Assembly (NCBI RefSeq): GCF_016902345.1
Contig: NZ_JACJLR010000001.1
Location: forward strand, 62,001 to 126,000
Direction: 5' to 3'
Length of the DNA: 64,000 bases
DNA from: Mediterraneibacter glycyrrhizinilyticus
Lineage (GTDB): Bacteria; Bacillota; Clostridia; Lachnospirales; Lachnospiraceae
The notes beneath the pieces are model-generated. The model searched no databases. It was not told the origin of the DNA and saw only the letters and a program-made list of their open reading frames with translations. Position numbers and translations under genes: made by a program. This document shows, piece after piece, positions 8,145 to 17,436 of this stretch (positions are counted from its first letter, which is position 1; each line of letters begins with the position of its first letter).

Positions 8145-9008
8145 ATGTGGCTTTTTTACGCCATCGGCTCCGCATTTTTTGCGGGTGTGACATCTATCCT
8201 CGCAAAGTGCGGGATCAGAAAGACGGATTCAACGGTAGCAACGGCAGTACGGACCATCGTGATCCTGGTCTTTTCCTGGATCATGGTGTTCGTAGCAGGT
8301 TCCCAGGATCAGATCACAGAGATCAGTGGAAGGACTCTGCTCTTTCTGATCCTCTCCGGAGCAGCTACGGGCGCATCCTGGCTCTGCTATTTTAAGGCGC
8401 TGCAGATCGGGGATATCAATAAGGTGGTTCCGATTGACAAATCAAGTACAGTCCTCACGATCCTGCTCGCATTGATCTTTCTCGGGGAGGGAATCGCTCT
8501 GCCCAAAGCTGTGGCTGTGATAGTGATCGCTGCCGGGATCTTTCTGATGATAGAGAAGAAGGATGTACAGGAGACAAAGAGCGCGAGAGGAGGATGGTTC
8601 CTCTACGCGGCAGGCTCCGCCTTCTTCGCCAGCCTGACGGCGATCCTGGGGAAGATCGGGATCACTGGTGTGGAGTCAAACCTGGGGACCGCCATCCGGA
8701 CCTGCGTGGTGCTGGTCATGGCGTGGCTCATGGTCCTGGTGACCGGGAAGCAGGGAGAGGTGAAGAAGACCGGCAGAAAAGAGCTTGTGTTTATCTGCTG
8801 TTCCGGGATTGCTACCGGTGCATCCTGGCTGTGCTATTACCGGGCGCTGCAGGAAGGTCCTGCGAGCGTGGTGGCGCCGGTTGATAAGCTGAGCGTTCTC
8901 GTGACAGTGGCATTCTCCTACTTCGTGTTTGGTGAGAAGCTTGGGAAAAAAGAGGCGTCAGGACTGGTGCTGCTGACAGCGGGGACAGTTGCGATGGCAC
9001 TGCTGTGA
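8145..9008 (+). CDS. EamA-family (DMT superfamily) transporter
   Basis: This 287-aa membrane protein is built of two related halves of about five helices. The first starts MWLFYAIGSAFFAGVTSILAK and the second GWFLYAAGSAFFASLTAILGK; each half contains a GASWLCY(F/Y)(K/R)AL signature. The family exports or takes up metabolites; the substrate cannot be told. The gene looks intact, which is unusual here. It is preceded by GGAAAGAAGGA and followed by a large terminator-like hairpin. Confidence 0.88.
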   Translation: MWLFYAIGSAFFAGVTSILAKCGIRKTDSTVATAVRTIVILVFSWIMVFVAGSQDQITEISGRTLLFLILSGAATGASWLCYFKALQIGDINKVVPIDKSSTVLTILLALIFLGEGIALPKAVAVIVIAAGIFLMIEKKDVQETKSARGGWFLYAAGSAFFASLTAILGKIGITGVESNLGTAIRTCVVLVMAWLMVLVTGKQGEVKKTGRKELVFICCSGIATGASWLCYYRALQEGPASVVAPVDKLSVLVTVAFSYFVFGEKLGKKEASGLVLLTAGTVAMALL

Positions 9009-9115
9009 GAGGTTATCTGCGATTTCCTTAATGACACAAAGAATGGAATGTTAGTGCCTGCAGGACTTACTATAACACAAAATGAACAACGCGCTGAACC
9101 AGGTGGCGAAAAAAT

Positions 9116-9196
9116 AAAAGGACCGGCGGAGAGCCGCTGTCCGGCGGGAGTCAGCAGATTCCCCCGGACGGCGTACTTTCCGGAAGTCCTTTTTTC
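9116..9196 (+). terminator. Branched terminator-like structure
   Basis: The outer arms AAAAGGAC (9116-9123) and GTCCTTTT (9186-9193) enclose a second GC-rich hairpin built from GTCCGG and CCGGAC. A T run follows. It lies between the EamA gene and the convergent Rpn gene and probably terminates the former. Confidence 0.6.
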
Positions 9197-9242
9197 TTTG
9201 AGCTCCGTTCTTACAGCCCGGTGCGTGTGGATGGATCAGGAC

Positions 9243-10310
9243 TTATTTTTTTGATGCGGCAAGCAGTGCCTTTAATTTGGCAATCTCTTTGTCTTTGTCA
9301 GCTAATAAATTATCTTTGTCGGCTAATAAATTATCTTTGTCGGCAATCTCACGCTTATGTGCTGCCTCTGTTTTTTCAAAGTCTCTTTTCTGTGAATCAA
9401 TGATACCTTTCATTTCATCGATGGTATCCTGCATCTCATCGATCATATACTGGACGGTATTGCGGTCCAGTTCCTGCAATTCCTTGGAAAACATGTTTAT
9501 CACCTTCTCTGTGTTCAGGCACAGCTGATAGATCTCCTCATAATATTTCCGGAACTGTGGATATTCGGTGATCAATTTTACGATCCTTTCCGGCTCATCT
9601 GTGCAAAGAAATGTCAGCCATGCATCCAGCTGGTCTCTGATACCATTATTGTGCAGAATCTTTCCAAAGATGTCAAGGGGAATAAAGACGAACTCCTGAA
9701 GCAGATCGATCTTGAGCCCGGTATCAGATCTCTGCGAACATCTGTGGATATAACATTCTGGAAATCTGTGGAATTCTTTTGGGCTTTTTTCGAAAAATAT
9801 GATCGTATAAACCTTTTTGATATCCCGATAGCTGAAGGTAGTTCCCTTTTCGCTTTTCACCCGTTTGTACTGACGAAGGAGCAGGTCCGAGGAATAGCAG
9901 GCTGCTCTCTGTCCGGAGAATTTATATCCCAGTTTCTGGACCTCTACATTTGCTATGCTGTGGTCTTCCAGTTCGATCACAATGTCCATGATGACCAGGG
10001 AACTCTCATTTGCGATCCGGGTGGAATCGTTCGGTATGACTTTCAGGATCTTGATCTTCTGTTTCAGGATCAGTGAGAGAAGTTCTTCCAGGCGTTCCGG
10101 AGCAGAGTCAGGATCAAGGATCTCTTTAAAAAAAGAATCGTAAAGGATCTTTACACCTTTGACTCCTGTGCAGTAGTTTAAAAATTCTCTCTGCTGTGCT
10201 TCGTTCCATTTCTGCCAGGTCTGACGCAGGTTTTCATTGTCGGAGATATCTCCGAGGAGCGCTTCCCGCGTCCGGATCATGGGGAAATATTGCTGCAGTA
10301 TGTTTGCCAT
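9243..10310 (-). CDS. Rpn-family PD-(D/E)XK nuclease/putative transposase
   Basis: The 355-aa product shows the nuclease core: FLNYCTGVKGVKILYDSFFKEIL, then LVIMDIVIELEDHSIANVEVQK with the expected acidic residues and the Q-K pair. The C-terminus is a long coiled coil. At the DNA level this ends in 21-bp tandem units (about 9298-9345) that give the repeat KDNLLAD, KDNLLAD, KDKEIA. Rpn proteins promote recombination, and repeat-length variants are known to change their behaviour. The ATG at 10310 follows AGGAGGA. It converges with the EamA gene. Confidence 0.82.
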   Translation of the reverse strand: MANILQQYFPMIRTREALLGDISDNENLRQTWQKWNEAQQREFLNYCTGVKGVKILYDSFFKEILDPDSAPERLEELLSLILKQKIKILKVIPNDSTRIANESSLVIMDIVIELEDHSIANVEVQKLGYKFSGQRAACYSSDLLLRQYKRVKSEKGTTFSYRDIKKVYTIIFFEKSPKEFHRFPECYIHRCSQRSDTGLKIDLLQEFVFIPLDIFGKILHNNGIRDQLDAWLTFLCTDEPERIVKLITEYPQFRKYYEEIYQLCLNTEKVINMFSKELQELDRNTVQYMIDEMQDTIDEMKGIIDSQKRDFEKTEAAHKREIADKDNLLADKDNLLADKDKEIAKLKALLAASKK

Positions 10311-10526
10311 AGGCAGTTCCTCCTTTGGTGTTGACACAAGAAAAACAGATCATCTGCCTGTCCCCGTGTCTGGTGTTGAATGTTGATCGCTGCATTCATC
10401 ATCGGGTAAGTGCTTCGAAAAAAGCTCCGAAAATGAGAAGCCGTAAGGCTGTGATAATATGGCAGCTAGAACGCTGTCGGTATCGATAAATTCAGGATAA
10501 CATAGACAAAAGAGGAATACAACCTT

Positions 10527-10566
10527 GAAAAACACCTTTTACATGTAAGTATGACGCTGTATCTTC
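10527..10566. repeat. Conserved-loop hairpin, copy 2 (opposite strand)
   Basis: Read on the minus strand, GAAGATAC pairs with GTGTTTTC through 8 bp including G-U pairs. The loop is CAGCGTCAT, two bases, TTACATGTAA, the same as in the element at 406-472 although the stems differ. This suggests a dispersed structured element with a conserved loop. The rest of 10338-10599 holds nothing else I can identify. Confidence 0.6.
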
Positions 10567-10599
10567 CCGTTCCCGGGTTCGGTGAGGTCGGCGCCCCGT

Positions 10600-10992
10600 T
10601 CACGGGATCAGATTACTGACATAAGATCTCTTCCCAGAGAGTACATCATCATAGAATTCCTGCTTCCAGTCAATATAATCTACACAGCCCTTCAGCTCCT
10701 CAATGGAATCCAGAAGGGCTTTTCTCTTTTTGTCAAGCATCTCTTTTCTCTGTTGTATCGTGGATTCTCCCTGCAGGCACAGGTCAAGATATTCTTTCAT
10801 TTCCTGAATGCTCATGCCGCACTTTTTCAGGCAGACGAGATCTTTGATCCATTTCAGATCCCGTTCATCAAAAACGCGGCGGTTGTTCTTATCCCGTTTC
10901 ACATTGGGGATCAGACCTTCGTTGCAGTAATATTTCAGTGTCTGGTAGGTCATGTCTGTTTCTTTGCAGACCTGCATCATCGTGTACGTCAT
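10600..10992 (-). CDS. MerR-family regulator of the adjacent alcohol dehydrogenase
   Basis: The 130-aa product has the MerR N-terminal winged helix (TMMQVCKETDMTYQTLKYYCNEGL, then NRRVFDERDLKWIKDLVCLKKCGMSI) and a coiled-coil dimer helix. A short effector tail without a metal-binding loop follows. It is divergent from the iron alcohol dehydrogenase gene, and the shared promoter has the 19-bp spacer typical of MerR-activated genes. By analogy with AdhR of Bacillus subtilis, an aldehyde-responsive MerR protein next to adhA, it may sense aldehydes. Since its target is broken, its remaining role is unclear. Confidence 0.85.
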   Translation of the reverse strand: MTYTMMQVCKETDMTYQTLKYYCNEGLIPNVKRDKNNRRVFDERDLKWIKDLVCLKKCGMSIQEMKEYLDLCLQGESTIQQRKEMLDKKRKALLDSIEELKGCVDYIDWKQEFYDDVLSGKRSYVSNLIP

Positions 10993-11025
10993 GACAAAAA
11001 CTCCTTAAAAAAATCAAAAAAACTA

Positions 11026-11056
11026 TTGACCGATAGTAACAACCGGTTGATACAAT
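11026..11056 (+). promoter_or_regulatory. MerR-type promoter with 19-bp spacer
   Basis: TTGACC (11026-11031), 19 bp, TACAAT (11051-11056). The spacer carries an ACCG...CGGT dyad (11029-11032 and 11044-11047). Long spacers of this kind are activated by MerR-family proteins that untwist the DNA. It drives the alcohol dehydrogenase gene. Confidence 0.75.
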
Positions 11057-11167
11057 CACAGTGTACGGCAAAGAAACAGAAAAATCAAGTGCCGAGAGAA
11101 CTGTTACGAGTTCCACTCGAACTCAGAAACAGTAACCATGAAAGGTCAGAAGAAGGAGGAACATACA

Positions 11168-12131
11168 ATGAATGAATTTACATTTACTTATCCTACAAAG
11201 GTTTATTTTGGTGAAGGAATCGCCCAGAAAGTGCTGGGACTGGAGCTTACAAAAGTTGGAAAGACAGTCATGCTGGCGTACGGCGGTGGTTCGGTGAAGG
11301 CGAACGGGATCTACGATGAGATGAAAGAGATCCTGGAAGAGGCAGGAAAAGAAGTCGTAGACTTCTCAGGGATCATGCCAAACCCGACCTACGCCAAAGT
11401 GCAGGAAGGAGCGGCGCTGGCAAGGGAAAAGAATGTGGACTTCATCCTCGCCGTTGGAGGAGGAAGCGTCATCGACTGCTGCAAGGTAGTCGCAGCCCAG
11501 GCGAAGCTGGACCAGGATATCTGGGAGATGGAATACGGCTCTTACAAGTTCCCGACGGATGGCATCCCCATGGGTGCAGTGGTCACTGCCTCCGGTACAG
11601 GCGCGGAGATGAATTCCGGCGCGGTCATCACCTGCGAAGACAAGAACTGGAAGGGACCCATCGTGGGGATCTCAGCGGATTTTGCCATCCTTGATCCGGC
11701 GTACACTTCCTATGTTCCGAGGATGCAGGTGCTTTCCGGCGCATTTGACACATTGAGCCATGCCATGGAGACTTATCTGGGAAATTCGGAAAGTGGGACG
11801 CCTGACAGATTTCCAGGCACACCAGATCGAGCATCAGCTTGGTGCATATACAGACTGCAACCATGGACAGGGACTGGCTGTCATCCATCAGGCGTACTAC
11901 CGGTATATCCTGAAAGACGCGGAAGAAAAATTCACCCGCTTTGCGAAGGAGGTCTTCGGAGTAGAAACTGCCGAGGCGGGCGTGGAGGCGCTCGCAGCAT
12001 TTATCAAAGAATGCGGGCTTCCGACGAAGCTGACAGAACTGAAGTCAAAGGTGGAGATCACACCGGAACTGCTGCGCCAGGTGGCGGACACGAGCAACGT
12101 GATCAAATGCGGTCCCCGTGAACTGAGCCGG
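11168..12131 (+). pseudogene. Iron-containing alcohol dehydrogenase, internally deleted and 3'-truncated
   Basis: The first frame (11168 to about 11795) is a normal group III alcohol dehydrogenase: FTYPTKVYFGEG, GGGSVIDCCK, ASGTGAEMNSGAVI, DTLSHAMETYLGNSE. A joint at about 11790-11800 then shifts the frame. The protein resumes as LTDFQAHQIEHQLGAYTDCNHGQGLAV with the iron-binding histidines, so about 50 residues are missing. The 3' end, TSNVIKCGPRELSRD, runs into the conjugative-island sequence at about 12131. The AGGAGG site and MerR-type promoter are intact, so a truncated protein may still be made. Confidence 0.88.
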
Positions 12132-12141
12132 GATCTCCAAC

Positions 12142-12489
12142 GTGATTTGGGATACCATGCTCCAATGGTTCTACACCACCATTTATGATGCGGTGGCGCA
12201 GTTCTTTACCATGATGGGAAATATGGGAGCCGAGATCTTCGATCTGGATTGGGTAAAGGCTACCGTAGAACTTTTTACCCTGTTTGGCTGGGCGCTCTTT
12301 GTAGCAGGCGTAGTGGTGGCGGTGTTCGATGTAGCCATCGAGTACCAGCATGGGCGGGCCGACATTAAATCCGCCGCCATCAACGTACTGAAAGGCTTCT
12401 TTGGCAAAGCGGCCTTTTCTGATCCCCTTGCCGGTGCAAAGCGGCGACAAGGAGGTAAGAAATGTTCAAACGAAAACCCAAGGTGCTGA
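12142..12489 (+). pseudogene. TrbL/VirB6-like conjugation membrane protein, truncated
   Basis: From the GTG at 12142 the product reads MIWDTMLQWFYTTIYDAVAQ, then FDLDWVKATVELFTLFGWALF and FDVAIEYQHGRADIKSAAINVLKGFF. This is the N-terminus of the polytopic channel protein of Firmicutes conjugative elements, normally near 300 residues. After GFF (about 12408) unrelated sequence is joined, and the frame ends at 12489, overlapping the VirB4 gene by 28 bp. No ribosome site precedes the GTG because the left joint with the alcohol dehydrogenase lies there. Confidence 0.8.
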
Positions 12490-13664
12490 CACCGGAGCAG
12501 ATGGAAGAAATCCGCACCAAGGACTTCTTCGACTGCATCCTGCCGGGTACCATCAAGTTCCTTTCCGACCACTATATCGTTGGAGACAGTTACCGCTGCG
12601 TGTGGGCCATTCGGGAATACCCGCCCTCCACCGAGGAACAGGCCATCCTTTCCCAGCTTGCTGACCGCAATGGCGTAACGCTTCGGATCTACCACCGGCT
12701 GGTGGAGGCCATGGAACAGAGGAAGATCCTGCAGAACGCCACCCGGAAGAACAAGCTGATGAGTACCGGCAGCGATGTGAATGAAACCATTGAAGCCGAA
12801 GGAAATCTTCAGGATGTGGTTGAGCTTCTGGCCAACCTTCGGAAAAACAAGGAACCGCTTCTCCATTGCTCCGTGTTCATTGAGCTGAAAGCCAAGGGCA
12901 TGGATGCCTTAAAGGAGCTGCAGTCAGAGATCGCCATGGAGCTGACTCGCTCCAAGATCACGGTTGACCGGCTCACCCTCCGGCAGAAGGAAGGATATCT
13001 TTCTGTTCTGCCTGTGGGGGCCAATCAGTTCGGGGCGCAGTTCGAGCGTGTGCTGCCCGCCAGCTCCGTAGCCAACCTGTACCCCTTTAACTTTTCTGGA
13101 AAGACCGATCCCCGTGGTATCTACCTGGGCCGGGATAAGTATGGCACCAATATCCTGGTGGACTTTGACCGGCGCAGCGAGGATAAGACCACCAGCAATA
13201 TCCTGATCCTTGGCAACTCCGGCCAGGGGAAATCCTATCTTTTAAAGCTGATCCTGACCAACTTAAGGGAGGCAGGAAAGCTGGTCATCGCCTTAGATGT
13301 GGAGGCAGAATACGAGGAACTGACGGAGGCCTTGGGCGGCTGCTACATCGATTTTATGAGCGGTGAGTACATCGTCAATCCCTTAGAGCCAAAGGCATGG
13401 GGCGATGGTACGGAAGGCGAGATCGACGCTACCACACCGCTGGCCTTCCGGAAAGTGACCAGGCTCTCCCAGCACATCGCCTACCTGAAGGACTTCTTCC
13501 GGGCCTATAAGGATTTCACGGATGTGCAGATCGACACCATTGAGATCCTGCTGGCCAAGCTGTATCTCCCCCAGGGGAATGCAGGCGTACCAGAGAATCC
13601 ATCAGAACCGGACGCAGCCAAGGAGCAGACCGAGGATATGGCATCGAATCTTGTTATGCGCTAA
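12462..13664 (+). pseudogene. VirB4-like conjugation ATPase, C-terminally truncated
   Basis: This 400-aa product starts MFKRKPKVLTPEQMEEIRTK after an AAGGAGG site. It keeps the Walker A motif GNSGQGKS at about residues 246-253 and the following VIALDVEAEYEEL region. VirB4 proteins of this type are usually over 700 residues. Here the sequence leaves the family after TIEILLAKLY, before Walker B, and ends in an unrelated Pro/Glu-rich tail (NAGVPENPSEPDAAKEQ). The joint at about 13565 therefore removed the catalytic second half. It cannot power a type IV channel. Confidence 0.85.
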
Positions 13665-13678
13665 AGGAGGTAACAGGA

Positions 13679-14728
13679 ATGGATCTCTATGCATTTTTCC
13701 ATCGAAAGGATGAAAAAATCCGCTCTCAGCATTGTGTGGTAGAAAAGGTTGTGGAACTTTCCGAAAGCGAGTATGCCCGCTTCTATCAATCACCGCTGGC
13801 AGAATATGATTTTATTTCCAAACACCGTGGAGCCATGCGTCAGGATGCGGACGGAACCCGGCACTGCCTGTTGGTGCTGGGAGAAAACCAGGAGGATGGT
13901 ATCCTCGTTGACGCAGAAGGCTATGACTATGCCCGCTACCATGCTTTTCTTCCCAAGGCCCGCCAGCTTTATCTCCTGGATCAGTACCCTACAGTAGCAA
14001 AATTCAATCAGGAGATGGCGGAAATGGCGGAGCAATACACACAAAAAGCCATCATCGACCAGCAGAGCGGAATGTACCGGATACTGACAGATGAGCTGGC
14101 ATTGGATAAAGTTGAAACCCAGCTTCTCATTGGAATGCTGGAGGATCGCCCGGAGATTGCCTATCTGGATGACCTGGGCGATGAGCTGTGCATCAAGCTG
14201 AACCCGCAATATGTCCATGAAGAAAAAGAACTTCCCCGGCTCAGCCAGGAGGATGCCGATGTGATCTGTGCCAAACATGTCCTCTGGCTTCACGATGCCG
14301 GTGGCGCACAGGCTGACTTCTCCGGATACGATCTGTCCGGCCTGGATCTGAGCCACCGGAATCTGAACAATGCGGTCTTCACAGGAGCCAGGATGTATGA
14401 AACGAATCTGGCGCAGGCAGAGCTGTGCTTCTCTGACTTTACAGACGCAACTCTGTTCTCCTGTGACCTGCGTGGCGTCACTGCGGAGGAAGCATCTTTC
14501 AAAAAAACAGTGGCCGATGGCTGTACCTTCCGGGGAGCCATCTTTACCCACAGCAACTTTTCCGGCGCACTGCTCCAGAGCTGTTGCATGGAACAGACCG
14601 ACTGGACGAATTGCTGTACAGACAGTACCGTGTTCCATCAGACACCCATGGGGCAGGCAAAAATGAATCATGTAAGTGAGGACGAGCAGGACTGGAGCCA
14701 GGACTCCGGGCCTGCTCTTTCCATGTGA
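13679..14728 (+). CDS. Island protein with pentapeptide repeats
   Basis: This 349-aa protein has two parts. Residues 1-205 are an uncharacterised domain typical of Lachnospiraceae conjugative elements (MDLYAFFHRKDEKIRSQHCVVEKV). Residues 210-320 form a pentapeptide-repeat right-handed helix (ADFSGYDLSGLDLSHRNLNNA, then TNLAQAELCFSDFTDATLFSCDL). The function is unknown; such repeats mediate protein contacts or DNA mimicry. AAAGGAGGT lies just upstream. The gene looks complete and is followed at 11 bp by the next island gene. Confidence 0.75.
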   Translation: MDLYAFFHRKDEKIRSQHCVVEKVVELSESEYARFYQSPLAEYDFISKHRGAMRQDADGTRHCLLVLGENQEDGILVDAEGYDYARYHAFLPKARQLYLLDQYPTVAKFNQEMAEMAEQYTQKAIIDQQSGMYRILTDELALDKVETQLLIGMLEDRPEIAYLDDLGDELCIKLNPQYVHEEKELPRLSQEDADVICAKHVLWLHDAGGAQADFSGYDLSGLDLSHRNLNNAVFTGARMYETNLAQAELCFSDFTDATLFSCDLRGVTAEEASFKKTVADGCTFRGAIFTHSNFSGALLQSCCMEQTDWTNCCTDSTVFHQTPMGQAKMNHVSEDEQDWSQDSGPALSM

Positions 14729-14739
14729 AGGAGGAACCT

Positions 14740-15000
14740 ATGAAGAAAACCAATGTAACAATTTCCTTTGATGAGGAAAAGCTGACTGCGCTCCGGCTCT
14801 ACATGGAGCAGAAAGATCTGCAGCTTGAAGATGAGCTGACCAAAGCCATGGAAGGATTCTATGGTAAACATGTCCCAGCCAATGTGCGGGAATTTATTGA
14901 AATGCGCTCTGGCGAACCGGTAGATCCTGCGCCAAGGGTAAGGCGGCCCAGGCCGGAGAAAAAAGAACCGACGCCGGCAGATGCGGGAGGAAATCCTTAA
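14740..15000 (+). CDS. Small conserved island protein (DUF6103-like)
   Basis: This 86-aa charged protein begins MKKTNVTISFDEEKLTALRL and ends in a proline/arginine-rich tail. The N-terminal part (KLTALRLYMEQKDLQLEDEL) looks like a ribbon-helix-helix-type or helical dimer region. It follows the pentapeptide protein in many elements of this kind, where it is annotated as DUF6103. The ATG at 14740 has GGAGG at the right distance; the GTG at 14725 lacks one. Confidence 0.7.
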   Translation: MKKTNVTISFDEEKLTALRLYMEQKDLQLEDELTKAMEGFYGKHVPANVREFIEMRSGEPVDPAPRVRRPRPEKKEPTPADAGGNP

Positions 15001-15103
15001 TAATGCATCTGAAAGATCAATAAATAACGAATCGAGAGGTGATTGACATGCGAAAAGTTCTGTAATAGGAAAATCAACGGGAATCCGGCTGCGACTTGGA
15101 AGT

Positions 15104-16729
15104 TTGTTCGATGGGATCGGCGGTTTTCCTTTATCTGCTGTCCGGAACGGAATCCTTCCGCTATGGGCCAGTGAAATAGAACCTTTCCCGATCCAGGTGA
15201 CCAGGCAGCGGTTCCCGGAGATGCTCCATGTGGGCGATATTACGAAATTAAAAGGGGCAGATCTTCCGGCTGTAGATATCATTACGGGCGGATCACCCTG
15301 TCAGGATCTGAGCATTGCGGGAAAGCGCGCAGGTTTGTCTGGAGAGCGTTCCGGACTATTTATGGAGCAGATCCGGATTGTAAAGGAGATGAGAAAGACA
15401 GATGCCAAAAGACAACGAGGAAATGAAACAGTTAACTCTTGCGGAATTGTTCCCCGATTCATGGTGTGGGAAAACGTCCCCGGAGCATTCTCATCTTCAA
15501 ACGGAGAAGATTTCAGAGCGGTCCTGGAGGAAATCTGCAGGATCGCCGACCATACCATATCTGTTCCTCGACCTCCGGCCGGGAGGTGGAAATCTGCTGG
15601 GGCCATATTGGGAAGTGGATTCTCTGTCGCTTGGAGAGTTCTGGACGCTCAATACTGGGGAGTCCCCCAGAGATGTAAGAGAATCTTCCTTGTCGCAGAT
15701 TTTGGAGGAACATCCGCTCCGGAAATATTATTTAAGCAGGAAAGCCTGCCTGGGTATCCTGCGGAGGTCAGCGGAACGGGGCAAGGGGCTTCCGGCGAAA
15801 CTCAAAAAAGCGCTGGAGATCCAGGCGGGGATCAAATAGGTCAGGAAGGATTCATGGCTTTCCATATTAATCAAAGAGAGGAAACCATCGACCTGGGGCA
15901 TGTTTCCGGCGCATTGATGGCAACAAGAAATATGCAGATGCAGACCTTTATTGCCGGACTTCCTGACCAGCAGAAAGAGCCAACCCTCTGCCTGAACGAT
16001 CAGGGCGGTCAGGTGATGGACTGCAGTGTAGATGTGGCAGGAACACTCCGGGCGCAGATGTCCGGCCATCCTCCGCTGGTCTTTGATAACCATGGGCAGG
16101 ATCTCCGGTTCACCGGCCCCGTTGAAAAAGCACAGGCGGTAACCGCATCCTACGGGATGGGAGGCAATACACAATCCCTGGTGCTATTTGAAAATCACGG
16201 GATCGATGGACGTTATACCGGACCGCTGCCGGTATCCCCGACACTGTCAGCCAGAAGCGGCACAGGCGGCAATAATCTTCCTCTGATTGCGGAGGAACCG
16301 GACAGTTATTGTATTGCCGGGAATATCATTGACCGGCAGAGTAAAAATGGCGGGAATGGGTTTGGCTATCAGGAAGATATCAGTTACACCCTGAATACAA
16401 CAGACCGGCATGCGGTCTATAGCCGCCAGCGAGTGGATGAATTCCAGGAAAGCAAAGTCGCTGGCACAGAAAGCGCCAGACAATATAAAGATGCAACTGA
16501 CCTAATCTGCCAGCCTGAGGTAAACAGAAATCTGATCCGCCGTCTCACTCCTCTGGAGTGTGAGCGGCTGCAGGGTTTCCCGGATGGCTGGACTTTGATC
16601 GATGGGGCATCTGACTCGGCAAGATATAAAGCCCTGGGCAATAGTGTGGCAATCCCATGTGTTACTTTTGTTCTGCGTGGGATTGTTCTGATTATGGAGA
16701 AAGAGTTTGCGGAGGAACAGAAAAACTGA
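15104..16729 (+). CDS. DNA (cytosine-5) methyltransferase of the island
   Basis: The C5-methyltransferase motifs are in order: LFDGIGGFPLSA (motif I), TGGSPCQDLSIAGKR (motif IV with catalytic PCQ), MVWENVPG (motif VI), YWGVPQRCKRIFLVADF (motif VIII), a target-recognition region, and LTPLECERLQGFPDGW plus YKALGNSVAIP (motifs IX-X). It acts on island or host DNA; no restriction partner is visible. The 5' end is odd. The ATG with GAGAGGTGA at 15048 runs into a stop after five codons in another frame, and the methyltransferase frame is open from 15047 with no ATG/GTG. Either TTG 15104 is used or the gene has a 1-nt frameshift at its start. Confidence 0.82.
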   Translation: MFDGIGGFPLSAVRNGILPLWASEIEPFPIQVTRQRFPEMLHVGDITKLKGADLPAVDIITGGSPCQDLSIAGKRAGLSGERSGLFMEQIRIVKEMRKTDAKRQRGNETVNSCGIVPRFMVWENVPGAFSSSNGEDFRAVLEEICRIADHTISVPRPPAGRWKSAGAILGSGFSVAWRVLDAQYWGVPQRCKRIFLVADFGGTSAPEILFKQESLPGYPAEVSGTGQGASGETQKSAGDPGGDQIGQEGFMAFHINQREETIDLGHVSGALMATRNMQMQTFIAGLPDQQKEPTLCLNDQGGQVMDCSVDVAGTLRAQMSGHPPLVFDNHGQDLRFTGPVEKAQAVTASYGMGGNTQSLVLFENHGIDGRYTGPLPVSPTLSARSGTGGNNLPLIAEEPDSYCIAGNIIDRQSKNGGNGFGYQEDISYTLNTTDRHAVYSRQRVDEFQESKVAGTESARQYKDATDLICQPEVNRNLIRRLTPLECERLQGFPDGWTLIDGASDSARYKALGNSVAIPCVTFVLRGIVLIMEKEFAEEQKN

Positions 16730-16752
16730 ATCGAAGATTGGAGGCATGACCA

Positions 16753-17436
16753 ATGAATGATATCGATGTTACCGTATATTTTAACGAGCATCGGCTCGCT
16801 GCTCTGGACGAGATTCTGAACGGTCAGGGGCGTACCATCGAAGGTGTATTGCGAAAATGTTTTGAAGAAACCTATGCGTCTCTCGTCCCGGAAGAAAAGC
16901 GTGAGGAAATCGAAGCACTGATCCGTCAGAAAGAAGCGAAAGCACAACGTGAGGCTGAAGCTGCCAGACGGTTTGCTGTGATTCATTTCCATGAGGACGG
17001 GGATGATTTTCATTTCACTTCCGACCTGCGGAACAACTTCTACAGTGCTGCTTATCTCTATCGGAATTTTATGCGGGAGAATGAGGGCAGGCTGACCTTG
17101 GACAGTCTGGCGCGTTCCTTTGGAGTACATCAGCCCATCGATGACCTGACCTTCTCTGTCTTATACGTCGCTATGGAGCATGATGACCGGATCACCGCTC
17201 TCCTGGAATTTGATTTTGACGATGGAACGATCAGCGTAAAAGAGCAGGGAGATTCGGAGTGGCGGACTTATCGTCTGAAAGATGTTTCTACTGCGGTCTA
17301 CCGTGCCGAGCGCAAATCTACGATTCCGATAGCAGCAAGAGAGCTGATTTTTGAAGAAGCATTGCGGGATCGGGAGATTGACTGGCAGTCTTCCGAACAG
17401 GCAGAAGAAACAACGCCGCCAGTTCAGGAGATGTGA
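16753..17436 (+). CDS. Conserved island protein of unknown function
   Basis: This 227-aa acidic cytosolic protein begins MNDIDVTVYFNEHRLAALDEIL, a start similar in form to the small island protein at 14740, and contains a Glu/Lys/Ala-rich helix (residues 47-78). The middle (FHEDGDDFHFTSDLRNNFYSA) and C-terminus show no catalytic motif I recognise. GGAGG lies 8 bp before the ATG, 17 bp after the methyltransferase stop. It is a frequent neighbour of this methyltransferase in related elements; the function is unknown. Confidence 0.65.
   Translation: MNDIDVTVYFNEHRLAALDEILNGQGRTIEGVLRKCFEETYASLVPEEKREEIEALIRQKEAKAQREAEAARRFAVIHFHEDGDDFHFTSDLRNNFYSAAYLYRNFMRENEGRLTLDSLARSFGVHQPIDDLTFSVLYVAMEHDDRITALLEFDFDDGTISVKEQGDSEWRTYRLKDVSTAVYRAERKSTIPIAARELIFEEALRDREIDWQSSEQAEETTPPVQEM

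Noticed and set aside
9048-9254. A small gene after the EamA transporter
   Set aside because: The open frame runs through the branched terminator and into the end of the convergent Rpn gene; no ribosome site.
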